Of a DNA stretch of 64,000 bases, positions 32,110-39,971 are shown piece by piece. The stretch lies in assembly GCF_004363555.1 (NCBI RefSeq), contig NZ_SNZJ01000026.1, positions 1-64,000 of the forward strand. Reading direction: 5' to 3'. Source of the stretch: Halomonas ventosae (GTDB lineage: Bacteria; Pseudomonadota; Gammaproteobacteria; Pseudomonadales; Halomonadaceae). The notes beneath the pieces were generated by a model. That model searched no databases, had not been told where the DNA came from, and saw only the letters and a program-made list of their open reading frames with translations. A program made the position numbers and the translations under genes. How positions within the stretch are numbered: position 1 is the first letter of the stretch; every line of letters begins with the position of its first letter.

Positions 32110-33500
32110 CTCGGGTCACCCTCGTCGTTGTCATTGATCCCTTGCGGGGTTCCTTCCCGGGCCGGCCCTGCCGGTCCCGTCGACCTCGGCGTCAGCGGCA
32201 GCGTCAGCCGGGCCTCCAGCCCGCCCCCCTCGGGGCGGGAAAATGCCAGCCCTCCACCGAAGCGCTCGGCGATGGCGGCGACGATGGCCAGCCCCAGGCC
32301 ACTGCCCTGCCGGCGGCTGGCCCGCCAGAACCGGCGCGGCAGCTGCTCGAGCTGGGCATCGTCGACCCCGGGGCCATGGTCCCTGACCCCATAGGTCAGC
32401 GTCTGGCCATCCGCGTCGAGGCGGGCGGCGACCTCCACGGGGCTCTCCCCGGGACCGTGGCGGAGGGCGTTGTCCACCAGGTTGCGCAGCGCGGTGATCG
32501 CCAGTTCGCGAGGCACCGCCAGTTCCACCTCGGGCCAGGCCTCGGGCAGCGCGAAGCGCTGCCGGTCGCTTGCCGAGGCGTCGCGCAGCGCCAGCTCCAC
32601 CACGTCGGCGGCGCGGCTGGCCTCGCCGTCCTCGAAGTGTAGCCGCCCTTCCACCCGCGCCAGCATCAGCAGCTGGTCCAGGGTCCGCGACAGGCGCGCC
32701 ACGCCCTCCTCGGCATGGTCCAGCGACTGGCGTGCCGCCTCGCCCTCGACCCGGCTGGCCACCTGCAGGTGGGTCTTGATGGCCGTCAGCGGGGTGCGCA
32801 GCTCGTGGGCGGCGTCGTTGGTGAAGCGCTGCTCGCGCACGATGGTCTGCTGGATGCGCGCCAGCAGGCCGTTGAGTGTCTCCACCAGCGGGCGGATCTC
32901 CACCGGCACGCCATGGGTCGCCACCGGCGCCAGGGCATCCGGATGGCGGCGGGCCAGCGCATCGCGCAGCCTGCCCAGCGGCCGCAGCCCCCTCACCACG
33001 CCGAGCCACAGCGCCAGCAGGCTGCCGGCCAGCGCCACCACGAAGGGCACCACCGCCACCTGCAGCACGTTGCGCATCAGCAGGTCGCGCTCGTCCATGC
33101 GGTCGGCGGTGGTGATGGTCAAGCCGCCCCGCTCGTAGGTGAACACTCGCCAGGTCACGCCGCCCTCCTCGCGGTAGGCATGCCCCGGCTCCCGGGCCTG
33201 CAGGATGTCTTCCATGTCGGTATGGGTGCGCGCGATGATCTCGCCGCGGGGCGAGTGCACCTGGCAGGCCAGCCCCTCGATGGGCGGAATCGAGAGGGCA
33301 CGCTGGTCGGCCTGTTCCCAGACGTCCAGCGGCAGCTGGGCCATCAGCCCGGCCACCATGCGGGCCGACTGGGCGAGCCGCTGGTCCAGGGTCTTCTCCA
33401 CCTGCTGGTGAAGGTCGCGCATCAGCCAGGCGGCGGCCAGGCCCCACAGCAGCAGCAGGGTCAGACCCAGGGTCAGCACCAGGCGCGTGCGCAGGCTCAT
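32106..33500 (-). CDS. sensor histidine kinase (QseC/PmrB-like)
   Basis: 464-residue inner-membrane kinase. TM1 about 8-27, a periplasmic domain about 28-147, TM2 about 148-168, a HAMP-like linker, then phosphoacceptor His232 in DAAHELRTPLTA. ATP-binding boxes follow: NLVDNALRHGP (N), DHGPGV (G1) and GSGLGLAI (G2). Coupled by 4-base overlaps to the regulator upstream and tsdB downstream, so it probably senses something connected with thiosulfate or the periplasmic redox state; the ligand is unknown. Confidence 0.92.
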   Translation of the reverse strand: MSLRTRLVLTLGLTLLLLWGLAAAWLMRDLHQQVEKTLDQRLAQSARMVAGLMAQLPLDVWEQADQRALSIPPIEGLACQVHSPRGEIIARTHTDMEDILQAREPGHAYREEGGVTWRVFTYERGGLTITTADRMDERDLLMRNVLQVAVVPFVVALAGSLLALWLGVVRGLRPLGRLRDALARRHPDALAPVATHGVPVEIRPLVETLNGLLARIQQTIVREQRFTNDAAHELRTPLTAIKTHLQVASRVEGEAARQSLDHAEEGVARLSRTLDQLLMLARVEGRLHFEDGEASRAADVVELALRDASASDRQRFALPEAWPEVELAVPRELAITALRNLVDNALRHGPGESPVEVAARLDADGQTLTYGVRDHGPGVDDAQLEQLPRRFWRASRRQGSGLGLAIVAAIAERFGGGLAFSRPEGGGLEARLTLPLTPRSTGPAGPAREGTPQGINDNDEGDPR

Positions 33501-34198
33501 GCCCGACCGGCCCCGTGGCGGTGCGGCACCTCCACCGCGGAGGGCTTGCCCAGCCGGTACCCCAGGCCGCGCACCGTCTCGATCACCCGGCTGCCGAGCT
33601 TGCGGCGCAGGTGGTGGATGTGCACGTTGAGCGCATTGCTCTCCACCTCCTCGTTCATGCCGTAGAGGCTGTCCTTGAGCTGGCCGGCGGTCAGCACGCT
33701 GCGCGGCGCCTGGAGGAAGGCCTCCAGCAGCACCAGCTCGCGGCGCGAGAGGCTCACCGCCCGCCCCGCCACGCTGACCTCGCGGGAGACCGGATCCAGG
33801 CACAGCGGGCCATGCTCGACCAGCGCCCGGGAGCGCCCGGCGGCCCGGCGCAGCAGGGCCTGCAGGCGCGCCACCAGCTCGTCCAGGTCGAAGGGCTTCA
33901 CCAGGTAGTCATCGGCCCCCACATGCAGTCCCTCGATGCGATCGCTCACCGCGTCGCGGGCGGTGAGGATCAGCACCGGGGTATCCACGCCGGCCCTGCG
34001 CCACTCCTCGAGAAGCAGCATGCCGTCACCGTCGGGCAGGCCCCGGTCGAGGATGACCACATCGCTCGACACGGTTTCCATGGCCGAGCGTGCCTCGGCC
34101 ATGGAGCTCACATGGTCGATGACGAAGTCATAGACGGCCAGGCCGGCCTGGATGCCCGACGCCACCAGGGCATCGTCCTCGATGAGCAGTACGTGCAT
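33497..34198 (-). CDS. OmpR-family response regulator (QseB/PmrA-like)
   Basis: 233 residues. Receiver domain with acidic pocket Asp8-Asp9, phospho-site Asp51 (VVILDRGLPDGDG), and the conserved Lys in YLVKPF. The C-terminal winged helix contains LSRREL and NVHIHHLRRKLG...IETVRGLGYRL. The start ATG at 34196-34198 follows GAGG by about 10 bases. Direct CTTAA repeats upstream at 34242-34268 suggest autoregulation. It is the first gene of the operon that ends with tsdA. Confidence 0.94.
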   Translation of the reverse strand: MHVLLIEDDALVASGIQAGLAVYDFVIDHVSSMAEARSAMETVSSDVVILDRGLPDGDGMLLLEEWRRAGVDTPVLILTARDAVSDRIEGLHVGADDYLVKPFDLDELVARLQALLRRAAGRSRALVEHGPLCLDPVSREVSVAGRAVSLSRRELVLLEAFLQAPRSVLTAGQLKDSLYGMNEEVESNALNVHIHHLRRKLGSRVIETVRGLGYRLGKPSAVEVPHRHGAGRA

Positions 34199-34241
34199 GA
34201 CTGGGAATCCTCGTGATGTGCGACATCCTGTCACCCGGCCA

Positions 34242-34268
34242 TTAAGAAGGCGTTAAGCCGTCATAAGG
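34242..34268 (-). promoter_or_regulatory. PmrA/QseB-type direct-repeat box upstream of the regulator gene
   Basis: On the minus strand there are two CTTAA repeats, CTTAAC-GCCTT-CTTAAT, with exact 11-base period, and a weaker third copy CCTTA one more period upstream. This is the pattern bound by PmrA/QseB-class OmpR regulators. It lies 44-70 bases before the regulator start and 30 bp upstream of no other gene, so it most likely controls the regulator-kinase-tsdBA operon. Confidence 0.65.
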
Positions 34269-34293
34269 CTAGAACGATTCGCGCTCGTCCATT

Positions 34294-34328
34294 GGTCGCA
34301 AGCTCAGGGTCGCAACTTCCGGGTCGCA
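34294..34328 (+). repeat. three direct GGTCGCA repeats with 14-base period
   Basis: GGTCGCA occurs at 34294, 34308 and 34322, spaced exactly 14 bases. The block lies between the regulator-operon promoter region and the yeeE terminator. No gene covers it. It could be a protein-binding array or a short slippage product. Confidence 0.55.
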
Positions 34329-34334
34329 GAAAAG

Positions 34335-34359
34335 CCCCCGCCGGCAGGGCCGGCGGGGG
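34335..34359 (-). terminator. terminator after the YeeE/YedE genes
   Basis: An 11-bp stem CCCCCGCCGGC / GCCGGCGGGGG with a 3-base loop, followed on the minus strand by GCTTTTCTG. It is 25 bases past the stop of the gene at 34384-34812 and insulates the next operon. Confidence 0.85.
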
Positions 34360-34383
34360 ACGGTGGCCGGTGTTCAGGCAGTG

Positions 34384-34812
34384 TCATCCCCTGGCAGGGA
34401 TCGCCCGGGCCAGGAACCAGCCGGCCACCATGGCCACCAGCATGGCGAGAAGCGGGCCGGTGAGCCCGGCGATGGACGCGAAGGCCGGTCCCGGGCAGTA
34501 GCCGGAGAGGCCCCAGCCGATGCCGAACAGCGCGGCTCCGCCGATCAGGCGACCGTCGATGTCCTGACGGGTGGGCAGCTGGAAGCGCTCGCCGAACACC
34601 GGGTTGGGGCGACGCAGCACCAGCCGGTAGCCGATGAAGTTGGTGATCACGGCGCCGCCCAGCACGAACATCAGCGTCGGGTCCCAGGCCCCGGCGACAT
34701 CCAGGAAGCCCAGCACCCGGGCCGGGTCGGTCATGCCGGAAATGGCCAGGCCGAGACCGAAGATCAGCCCCGCGACATAGCCCATGATCGTCTTCAGGGT
34801 CTCGGTCTTCAT
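34384..34812 (-). CDS. YeeE/YedE-family half-transporter, C-terminal type
   Basis: 142-residue membrane protein with about four hydrophobic helices and the Cys motif GLSGYCPGPA. YeeE/YedE proteins import thiosulfate or other sulfur compounds through conserved cysteines. Here the fold is split in two genes: this one starts inside the stop of the next (overlap 4 bases), so the pair probably forms one channel. The ATG at 34810-34812 gives MKTETLKTIMGY. Confidence 0.88.
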   Translation of the reverse strand: MKTETLKTIMGYVAGLIFGLGLAISGMTDPARVLGFLDVAGAWDPTLMFVLGGAVITNFIGYRLVLRRPNPVFGERFQLPTRQDIDGRLIGGAALFGIGWGLSGYCPGPAFASIAGLTGPLLAMLVAMVAGWFLARAIPARG

Positions 34813-35270
34813 GCACCACCTCCGATCACGTGCCGGACCACGAACACGGTGACGATCGCCGCCACCAGGAAGGTCACGGTAGCCACCATCGAGCGCACCG
34901 AGAGTCGGGAGAGGCCGCAGACGCCATGGCCGCTGGTGCAACCGCTACCCAGGCCCGTGCCCAGGCCGACCAGCAGGCCGGCGACGAGCATCAGCGGCAC
35001 GCCGCCGGCGGGCTCGCCGATCACCTCGCCCGGGGCGCCGGCCACGTTGCCGAGCCCGCCACCGGCCAGCAGCACCAGCACGGGGCCGCTGACCAGCCCC
35101 AGCACGAAGGCCAGGCGCCAGGCGCTGTCCCCCTGGGGCCGGGCGGTGACCAGGGTGCCGATGATCCCGCTGATGCCGGCGATGCGGCCCAGGGTGGCCA
35201 TCAGCCAGGTGGCCGAGAGGCCGATCAGCACACCGCCGATCAGCCCCTGAAGGCTTGCCGTCCAATCCAC
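34809..35270 (-). CDS. YeeE/YedE-family half-transporter, N-terminal type
   Basis: 153-residue membrane protein with about four helices and the signature GCTSGHGVCGLSRLSVRS, which holds the sulfur-relaying cysteines. It forms a pair with the downstream gene. Located between a SulP permease and the tsd operon, it probably brings in thiosulfate or sulfane sulfur; the substrate is inferred from family and neighbours. Confidence 0.88.
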   Translation of the reverse strand: MDWTASLQGLIGGVLIGLSATWLMATLGRIAGISGIIGTLVTARPQGDSAWRLAFVLGLVSGPVLVLLAGGGLGNVAGAPGEVIGEPAGGVPLMLVAGLLVGLGTGLGSGCTSGHGVCGLSRLSVRSMVATVTFLVAAIVTVFVVRHVIGGGA

Positions 35271-35383
35271 GTCATATCTCCTCTAGTGTCAGGGTACCGG
35301 TCGTCCATCCGGTTCAGCGGCCCGCGCCGAAGCGCCCTGCCCCGCCTGTCGTCGGCGAAAACGGGGCGATGCACGCGCCGGCC

Positions 35384-37147
35384 CTACTTGCTGGCTGCCA
35401 GCCCGGCCTCGCCGCAGACGCGGTCCGAGACCGCGTCGACATTGTCGCGCAAGGCCCGCCAGGCGTCATAGGTGCTCAGGAACACCCTGCCGGTCAGCTC
35501 ATGGCAGAATTCCGTATGCTGCAGCCGATCCATCACCGGCCCCTTGACCTCGGCCAGGTGCAGGGTGACGGCGGAGTCCTTGAGCCGCGCATTGATCGCC
35601 TCCAGGCTCTCCAGCGCCGAGGCATCGATGACGTTCACCGCCTGGCAGGCCAGCACGATGTGCTCGAGGCCCGGCTGGCGGGCCGCCAGCGCCATCACGG
35701 TGTCCTCCAGATAGCGGGCATTGGCGAAGTAGAGGCTCTCGTCGACCCGCAGGATGGCGATCCGCTCGTCGGTCTCGACCTCGTGGCGCCGCACGTTGCG
35801 AAAGTGCTCGCTGCCGGGCACCCGCCCCACCACCGCGCTGTGCGGGCGGCTGGTGCGATACAGGTGAAGGCCGAGCGACAGACCCACGCCGACCAGGATC
35901 CCGCTCTCCACGCCATGGGCCAGGGTCAGCACCAGGGTGGCCAGCATGGCCACGCCATCGGCCCGGGAATAGGCCCAGGTGCGCCGAATGGCGGGCAGGT
36001 CGATCAGGGTGCCCACCGCGACGATGATCGTGGCGGCAAGCGTCGCCTTGGGCAGGAAAGCCAGGGGCGTGGTCAGCGCCAGCGTGGCCACGGCGATGCC
36101 CAGGGCGGTGAAGGCGCCAGCGAGAGGCGTGGCGGCACCGGCCTCGAAGTTGACCACCGACCGGGAGAAACCGCCGGATACCGGCGAGCCGCCGCTGGTG
36201 CCCGCCCCGATATTGGCGAGCCCCATGGCGATCAGCTCCTGGTTGGGGTCGATCCGCTGGCGCCGCTTGGCGGCCAGGGTCTGGGCCACCGAGACCGACT
36301 CGACGAAGCCCACCAGGCTGATCAGCACCGCCGCCGGCAGCAGGCTCGACCACAGCTCGGGATCCAGGCTCGGCAGGGCCAGGGAAGGCAGGCCGCTGGG
36401 CACCTCGCCGACCAGGGCGACACCCTGCTGGCCGAGGCCCAGCCCCCAGGCCAGCAGGGTGGTGGCGACCACCGCCGAGACCGGCGCGGCCTTTGCCACC
36501 AGGTCGGCGACCGTTGCCGACAGCCCCAGGCGCCTCAGGCCGCCCTTCAGATGGCGTCGGCACAGCAGCAGGTAGCCCCAGACACCGAGCCCGATCGCCA
36601 GTGTGATGACGTTGGTGTCCGCAAGCCCCGCGACCAGCGCCGAGCCCATCTCCACCAGGTTGTGGCCGGACGCTTCCACGCCCAGCACGTGTCTCAGCTG
36701 GCTGGCGGCGATCAGGATGCCCGAGGCGGTGACAAAGCCCGAGATCACCGGGTGACTGAGGAAATTGGCGAGGAACCCCAGGCGCAGCACCCCCATGGTC
36801 ACCAGGACCAGGCCGGAGAGGGCCGCCAGCACCAGGGCCGCCCCGACGTACTCCGCACTGCCGGGAGTGGCGATGCCGGAGAGCGCCGAGGCGGTCATCA
36901 GCGAGGCCACCGCCACCGGCCCCACCGCCAGGGTGGCGCTGGTGCCGAAGAGGGCATAGAGCACCAGCGGCAGCATGCTGGCGTAGAGCCCCACTTCCGG
37001 CGGCAGGCCGGCCAGCAGGGCATAGGCCAGCGCCTGGGGCACCAGCATCAGGGTGACGATCACCGCCGCCACCAGGTCACGCGCCAGCACATCGCGCCGG
37101 TAGCCGTGCAGCCAGCCGATCAGGGGAATCCAGCGTGAAGGGATCAT
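35384..37147 (-). CDS. SulP-family anion (sulfate-type) permease with STAS domain
   Basis: 587 residues. A membrane domain of 10-14 helices (SulP blocks MLVPQALAYALLAGLPPEVGLYAS-type start, and GSPVSGGFSRSVVNFEAGA) is followed by a C-terminal STAS domain from about 440 (DERIAILRVDESLYFANA, VNVIDASALESLEAI). Family members carry sulfate, bicarbonate or other anions. In this sulfur island sulfate or sulfite export or uptake is plausible. 30 bases separate its start from the SQR gene on the same strand. Confidence 0.9.
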   Translation of the reverse strand: MIPSRWIPLIGWLHGYRRDVLARDLVAAVIVTLMLVPQALAYALLAGLPPEVGLYASMLPLVLYALFGTSATLAVGPVAVASLMTASALSGIATPGSAEYVGAALVLAALSGLVLVTMGVLRLGFLANFLSHPVISGFVTASGILIAASQLRHVLGVEASGHNLVEMGSALVAGLADTNVITLAIGLGVWGYLLLCRRHLKGGLRRLGLSATVADLVAKAAPVSAVVATTLLAWGLGLGQQGVALVGEVPSGLPSLALPSLDPELWSSLLPAAVLISLVGFVESVSVAQTLAAKRRQRIDPNQELIAMGLANIGAGTSGGSPVSGGFSRSVVNFEAGAATPLAGAFTALGIAVATLALTTPLAFLPKATLAATIIVAVGTLIDLPAIRRTWAYSRADGVAMLATLVLTLAHGVESGILVGVGLSLGLHLYRTSRPHSAVVGRVPGSEHFRNVRRHEVETDERIAILRVDESLYFANARYLEDTVMALAARQPGLEHIVLACQAVNVIDASALESLEAINARLKDSAVTLHLAEVKGPVMDRLQHTEFCHELTGRVFLSTYDAWRALRDNVDAVSDRVCGEAGLAASK

Positions 37148-37177
37148 GAAGGTCTCGTCATCTGCGGTGAATCCTGC

Positions 37178-38431
37178 TCAGTGACGTCGCGCCGGTCGGG
37201 CCAGCCACTCGTGTCCCTTGAGCATGCCGTTCCAGTAGAGCCAGGGCAGCTGCTTGGCCTTGAGCCACCAGGCCCGGCGAGTCGCCCGGGTGCCCTCGTT
37301 GACCCAGCGCGGGAAGGTCGGCTGCAGGGCGCCACCATAGCCGAACTCGGCCAGCACGATGCGCCCTCGCTCCACGGTCAGCGGGCAGGAGCCATAGCCC
37401 AGGTAGGCCGCCGACAACGGTGTCGCGTCCAGGGTGGCCAGCAGGTTCTCGGCCACCACCGGCGCCTGCTTGCGCACCGCCGCCGCGGTCTTGGCATTGG
37501 CCGTACCGCTGGCGTCGCCCAGGCCGAACACCGCCGGGTAATGGGCGTGCTGCAGCGTCTCGGGATCGAGGTCCAGCCAGCCACCGGCATTGGCGAGCCC
37601 CGATTCGGCAATGAAGGCCGGGGCCTTCTGGGGCGGCACCGCATGCAGCATGTCGAAGGGGCGCTCCGCGGTGCGCTCCCCGTCCTCGCCGGATACGACG
37701 AACCGTGCCGTGCGCGATGGGCCATCCACGGCCACCAGGCGATGACCGAAGGCCTTCTCGATGCCGTAGCGCGTGATGTAGCCCTCGAGGGCCGGCACAT
37801 AGTCCGCCACGCCGAACAGCGCTTCCCCGGCGTTGCAGAAGCTCACCTCGATCCCGTCCAGGCGCCCCCGGCGATGCCAGTGGTCGCAGGAGAGGTACAT
37901 GGCCTTCTGCGGGGCACCGGCGCACTTGATCGGCATCGGCGGCTGAGTGAACAGCGCCCGGCCCTTCTCCAGCGACTGCACCAGCGACCAGGTGTAGGGC
38001 GCCAGGTCGAAACGGTAGTTGGAGGTCACGCCGTTCTGGCCCAGCGTCTGCTCCAGCCCCTCGATCGCGCCCCAGTCGATGACCAGTCCGGGCGCCACCA
38101 CCAGCCGGGAATAGCCGAGGCGCCGGCCATCGGCCAGCACCACCTCGCCGCCTTGCGGGTCGACGCGTTCGGCGCCGACCGCATACCAGCTGGCCCTGTC
38201 GGGAATCACATCGCCCATGGGACGGCGAGTAATGGCGGCCGGGAATACCCCGCCGCCCACCAGGGTCCAGCCAGGCTGGTAGCTGTGCGTCTCGGCAGGG
38301 TCGACGATGGCGATGTCCAGGTCGCCGCGGCGCTTCAGCAGGCTCGCGGTGACTGCGATGCCCGCCGCGCCGCCGCCGATGACGACGACATCATGATGAC
38401 GGGACGAACTCTCGGGGGTCGGGTGGTGCAT
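37178..38431 (-). CDS. sqr: sulfide:quinone oxidoreductase, type II (SQOR-like)
   Basis: 417-residue FAD protein. The dinucleotide fold is VVVIGGGAAGIAV (about 15-27). Catalytic cysteines sit in IKCAGAPQK (Cys170) and GYGSCPL (Cys349), motifs shared with mitochondrial SQOR, as are ETLQHAHYPAVFGLGD and LPWLYWNGMLKG near the membrane-facing C-terminus. It oxidises sulfide to sulfane sulfur (persulfide) and reduces quinone at the inner membrane. The persulfide-dioxygenase-type genes just upstream fit the next step. Downstream 30 bases is the SulP permease. Confidence 0.9.
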   Translation of the reverse strand: MHHPTPESSSRHHDVVVIGGGAAGIAVTASLLKRRGDLDIAIVDPAETHSYQPGWTLVGGGVFPAAITRRPMGDVIPDRASWYAVGAERVDPQGGEVVLADGRRLGYSRLVVAPGLVIDWGAIEGLEQTLGQNGVTSNYRFDLAPYTWSLVQSLEKGRALFTQPPMPIKCAGAPQKAMYLSCDHWHRRGRLDGIEVSFCNAGEALFGVADYVPALEGYITRYGIEKAFGHRLVAVDGPSRTARFVVSGEDGERTAERPFDMLHAVPPQKAPAFIAESGLANAGGWLDLDPETLQHAHYPAVFGLGDASGTANAKTAAAVRKQAPVVAENLLATLDATPLSAAYLGYGSCPLTVERGRIVLAEFGYGGALQPTFPRWVNEGTRATRRAWWLKAKQLPWLYWNGMLKGHEWLARPARRH

Positions 38432-38479
38432 GGCATGGCTCCAGGGCGTCGTTATCGTTGTCGTGGGGGGGGGCGCCTG

Positions 38480-38899
38480 TCAGTTCTCGAGCATCTCGCG
38501 GATCGGCTGCGGATCATGGCCGGCCTTGTGGGCCGCGGCCAGCAGCGCCGGGATATCGCAGCCGGCCTCCCGGGAGCGGGCATGGGCCCAGAGGTGCACG
38601 GCCCGCTTGCCGGTCCTGCAAAAGGCGAGGATGGGAGTGGGCAAGCCGTCGAGGGCCTGGCCGAAGGCCGTGATGTCGGCCTCCGAGTATTCGCCCGGGG
38701 TGACCGGGATAGAGCGCCATTCAAGGCCCAGCTCGGCGGCTCGGGCACTCAGGGCGCGGTCGTCGGGGTGGTCCTCGGCCTCGCCGGGACGGCGGTTGCA
38801 GATCACCGAGCGGAAGCCGCGGCGGGCGACCTCGTCAAGATCGGCGGGCGTCACGGCATCGGTGATGGCGAAGCCGGGTTCGAGTTCATGGATCTGCAT
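38480..38899 (-). CDS. DUF442 / TIGR01244-type phosphatase-like sulfur protein
   Basis: 139-residue cytoplasmic protein with a dual-specificity-phosphatase-like loop FCRTGKRA (Cys94, Arg99), also seen in the front domain of Blh (beta-lactamase-like hydrolase fusion) proteins. In sulfur-oxidising clusters it accompanies persulfide dioxygenase and SQR and may act as a sulfurtransferase. Here it is separate and lies 41 bases after the first dioxygenase gene. Whether the Cys handles phosphate or sulfane sulfur is unknown. Confidence 0.85.
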   Translation of the reverse strand: MQIHELEPGFAITDAVTPADLDEVARRGFRSVICNRRPGEAEDHPDDRALSARAAELGLEWRSIPVTPGEYSEADITAFGQALDGLPTPILAFCRTGKRAVHLWAHARSREAGCDIPALLAAAHKAGHDPQPIREMLEN

Positions 38900-38940
38900 G
38901 GGCGCTCTCCTGGGGAGATGAAGTCCGGGAAGATAGTCGA

Positions 38941-39810
38941 TCAGAACTTGTTGATCGGCACCTTGAGGTAGACCTGGCCGTTATCCTCGGCCGGCGGCAT
39001 ATGGCCGGCGCGCATGTTGACCTGCACCGAGGGCAGGATCAGCCGGGGCATGTCCAGGGTCGCGTCGCGCTCGGTCCGCATCTTCACGAACGCCTCCTCG
39101 CTGACGCCTTCGTGGACATGGACGTTGTGGGCGCGCTGCTCTGCCACGCTGGTCTCGTGCTGGTACTCCTCGCGCTCCGGCGCCTTGTAGTCGTGGCACA
39201 GGAAGAGGCGCGTCTCGCCCGGCAGCGCCAGCACCTTCTGGATGGAGCGATAGAGGGTGCGGGCGTCACCGCCCGGGAAGTCGCAGCGGGCGGTGCCGTA
39301 ATCGGGCATGAACAGGGTATCGCCGACGAAGGCGGCATCGCCGATCACGTAGGTCAGGCAGGCCGGGGTGTGACCCGGGGTGTGCAGCACCCGCCCCTCC
39401 AGGTTGCCGATGGTGAAGGTGTTACCCTCCTCGAAGAGGCGGTCGAACTGGCTGCCGTCACGGGCGAACTCGGGGCCGGCATTGAAGGCCTTGCCGAAAA
39501 CGTCCTGCACCACGGTGATGTTGGCGCCGATGCCGGTCAGCCCGCCCAGCCTCTCGTGCAGGTAGGGCGCGGCAGAGAGGTGGTCGGCGTGGACGTGGGT
39601 CTCGAGGATCCACGCCACCTCGAGGCCGTTGTCACGCACGAAGGCGATGATCTCGTCGGCGGAGCGCACGTCGGTGCGGCCGGCGGCGTAATCGAAGTCG
39701 AGCACCGAATCGAGGATCGCACACGCCTTGCTGTCGGGATCCTGCACCACGTAGCTGAAGGTGTTGGTGGGCTCGTCGAAGAAGTGGGTCACGCTTGGCT
39801 GCTGGGACAT
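38941..39810 (-). CDS. persulfide-dioxygenase-type metallo-beta-lactamase (copy 1)
   Basis: 289-residue MBL-fold protein. Metal ligands THVHADHLS (His72, His74, Asp76, His77), LHTPGHTP, and GDTLFMPDYGTARCDFPGGDA typical of ETHE1/PDO and Blh proteins. Such enzymes oxidise glutathione persulfide to sulfite. It is the first gene of a set ending with SQR, SulP and YeeE. The 161-base upstream gap contains an AT-rich stretch at 39856-39905 that may be the promoter. Confidence 0.88.
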   Translation of the reverse strand: MSQQPSVTHFFDEPTNTFSYVVQDPDSKACAILDSVLDFDYAAGRTDVRSADEIIAFVRDNGLEVAWILETHVHADHLSAAPYLHERLGGLTGIGANITVVQDVFGKAFNAGPEFARDGSQFDRLFEEGNTFTIGNLEGRVLHTPGHTPACLTYVIGDAAFVGDTLFMPDYGTARCDFPGGDARTLYRSIQKVLALPGETRLFLCHDYKAPEREEYQHETSVAEQRAHNVHVHEGVSEEAFVKMRTERDATLDMPRLILPSVQVNMRAGHMPPAEDNGQVYLKVPINKF

Positions 39811-39934
39811 GGGGAACGACCTCCATCGAATGTCACTGGCCGGGTGGTGAGGTCAGCTTATCGCAATCAAAGTTCTAAGAATAGATTATTTTGCTATATA
39901 TAACCGGCGATGGATGACATCCCTGCCATCCGGG

Positions 39935-39960
39935 AGGCCCGTCGCCGCGGCGACGGGCCT
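39935..39960. terminator. 26-base perfect palindrome between the two MBL genes
   Basis: AGGCCCGTCGCCG followed immediately by its complement, no spacer. It begins 12 bases past the stop of the second MBL gene (minus strand). There is no T run. It could be a terminator stem or an operator; the position favours a terminator. Confidence 0.55.
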
Positions 39961-39971
39961 GTTGCAGGCAG

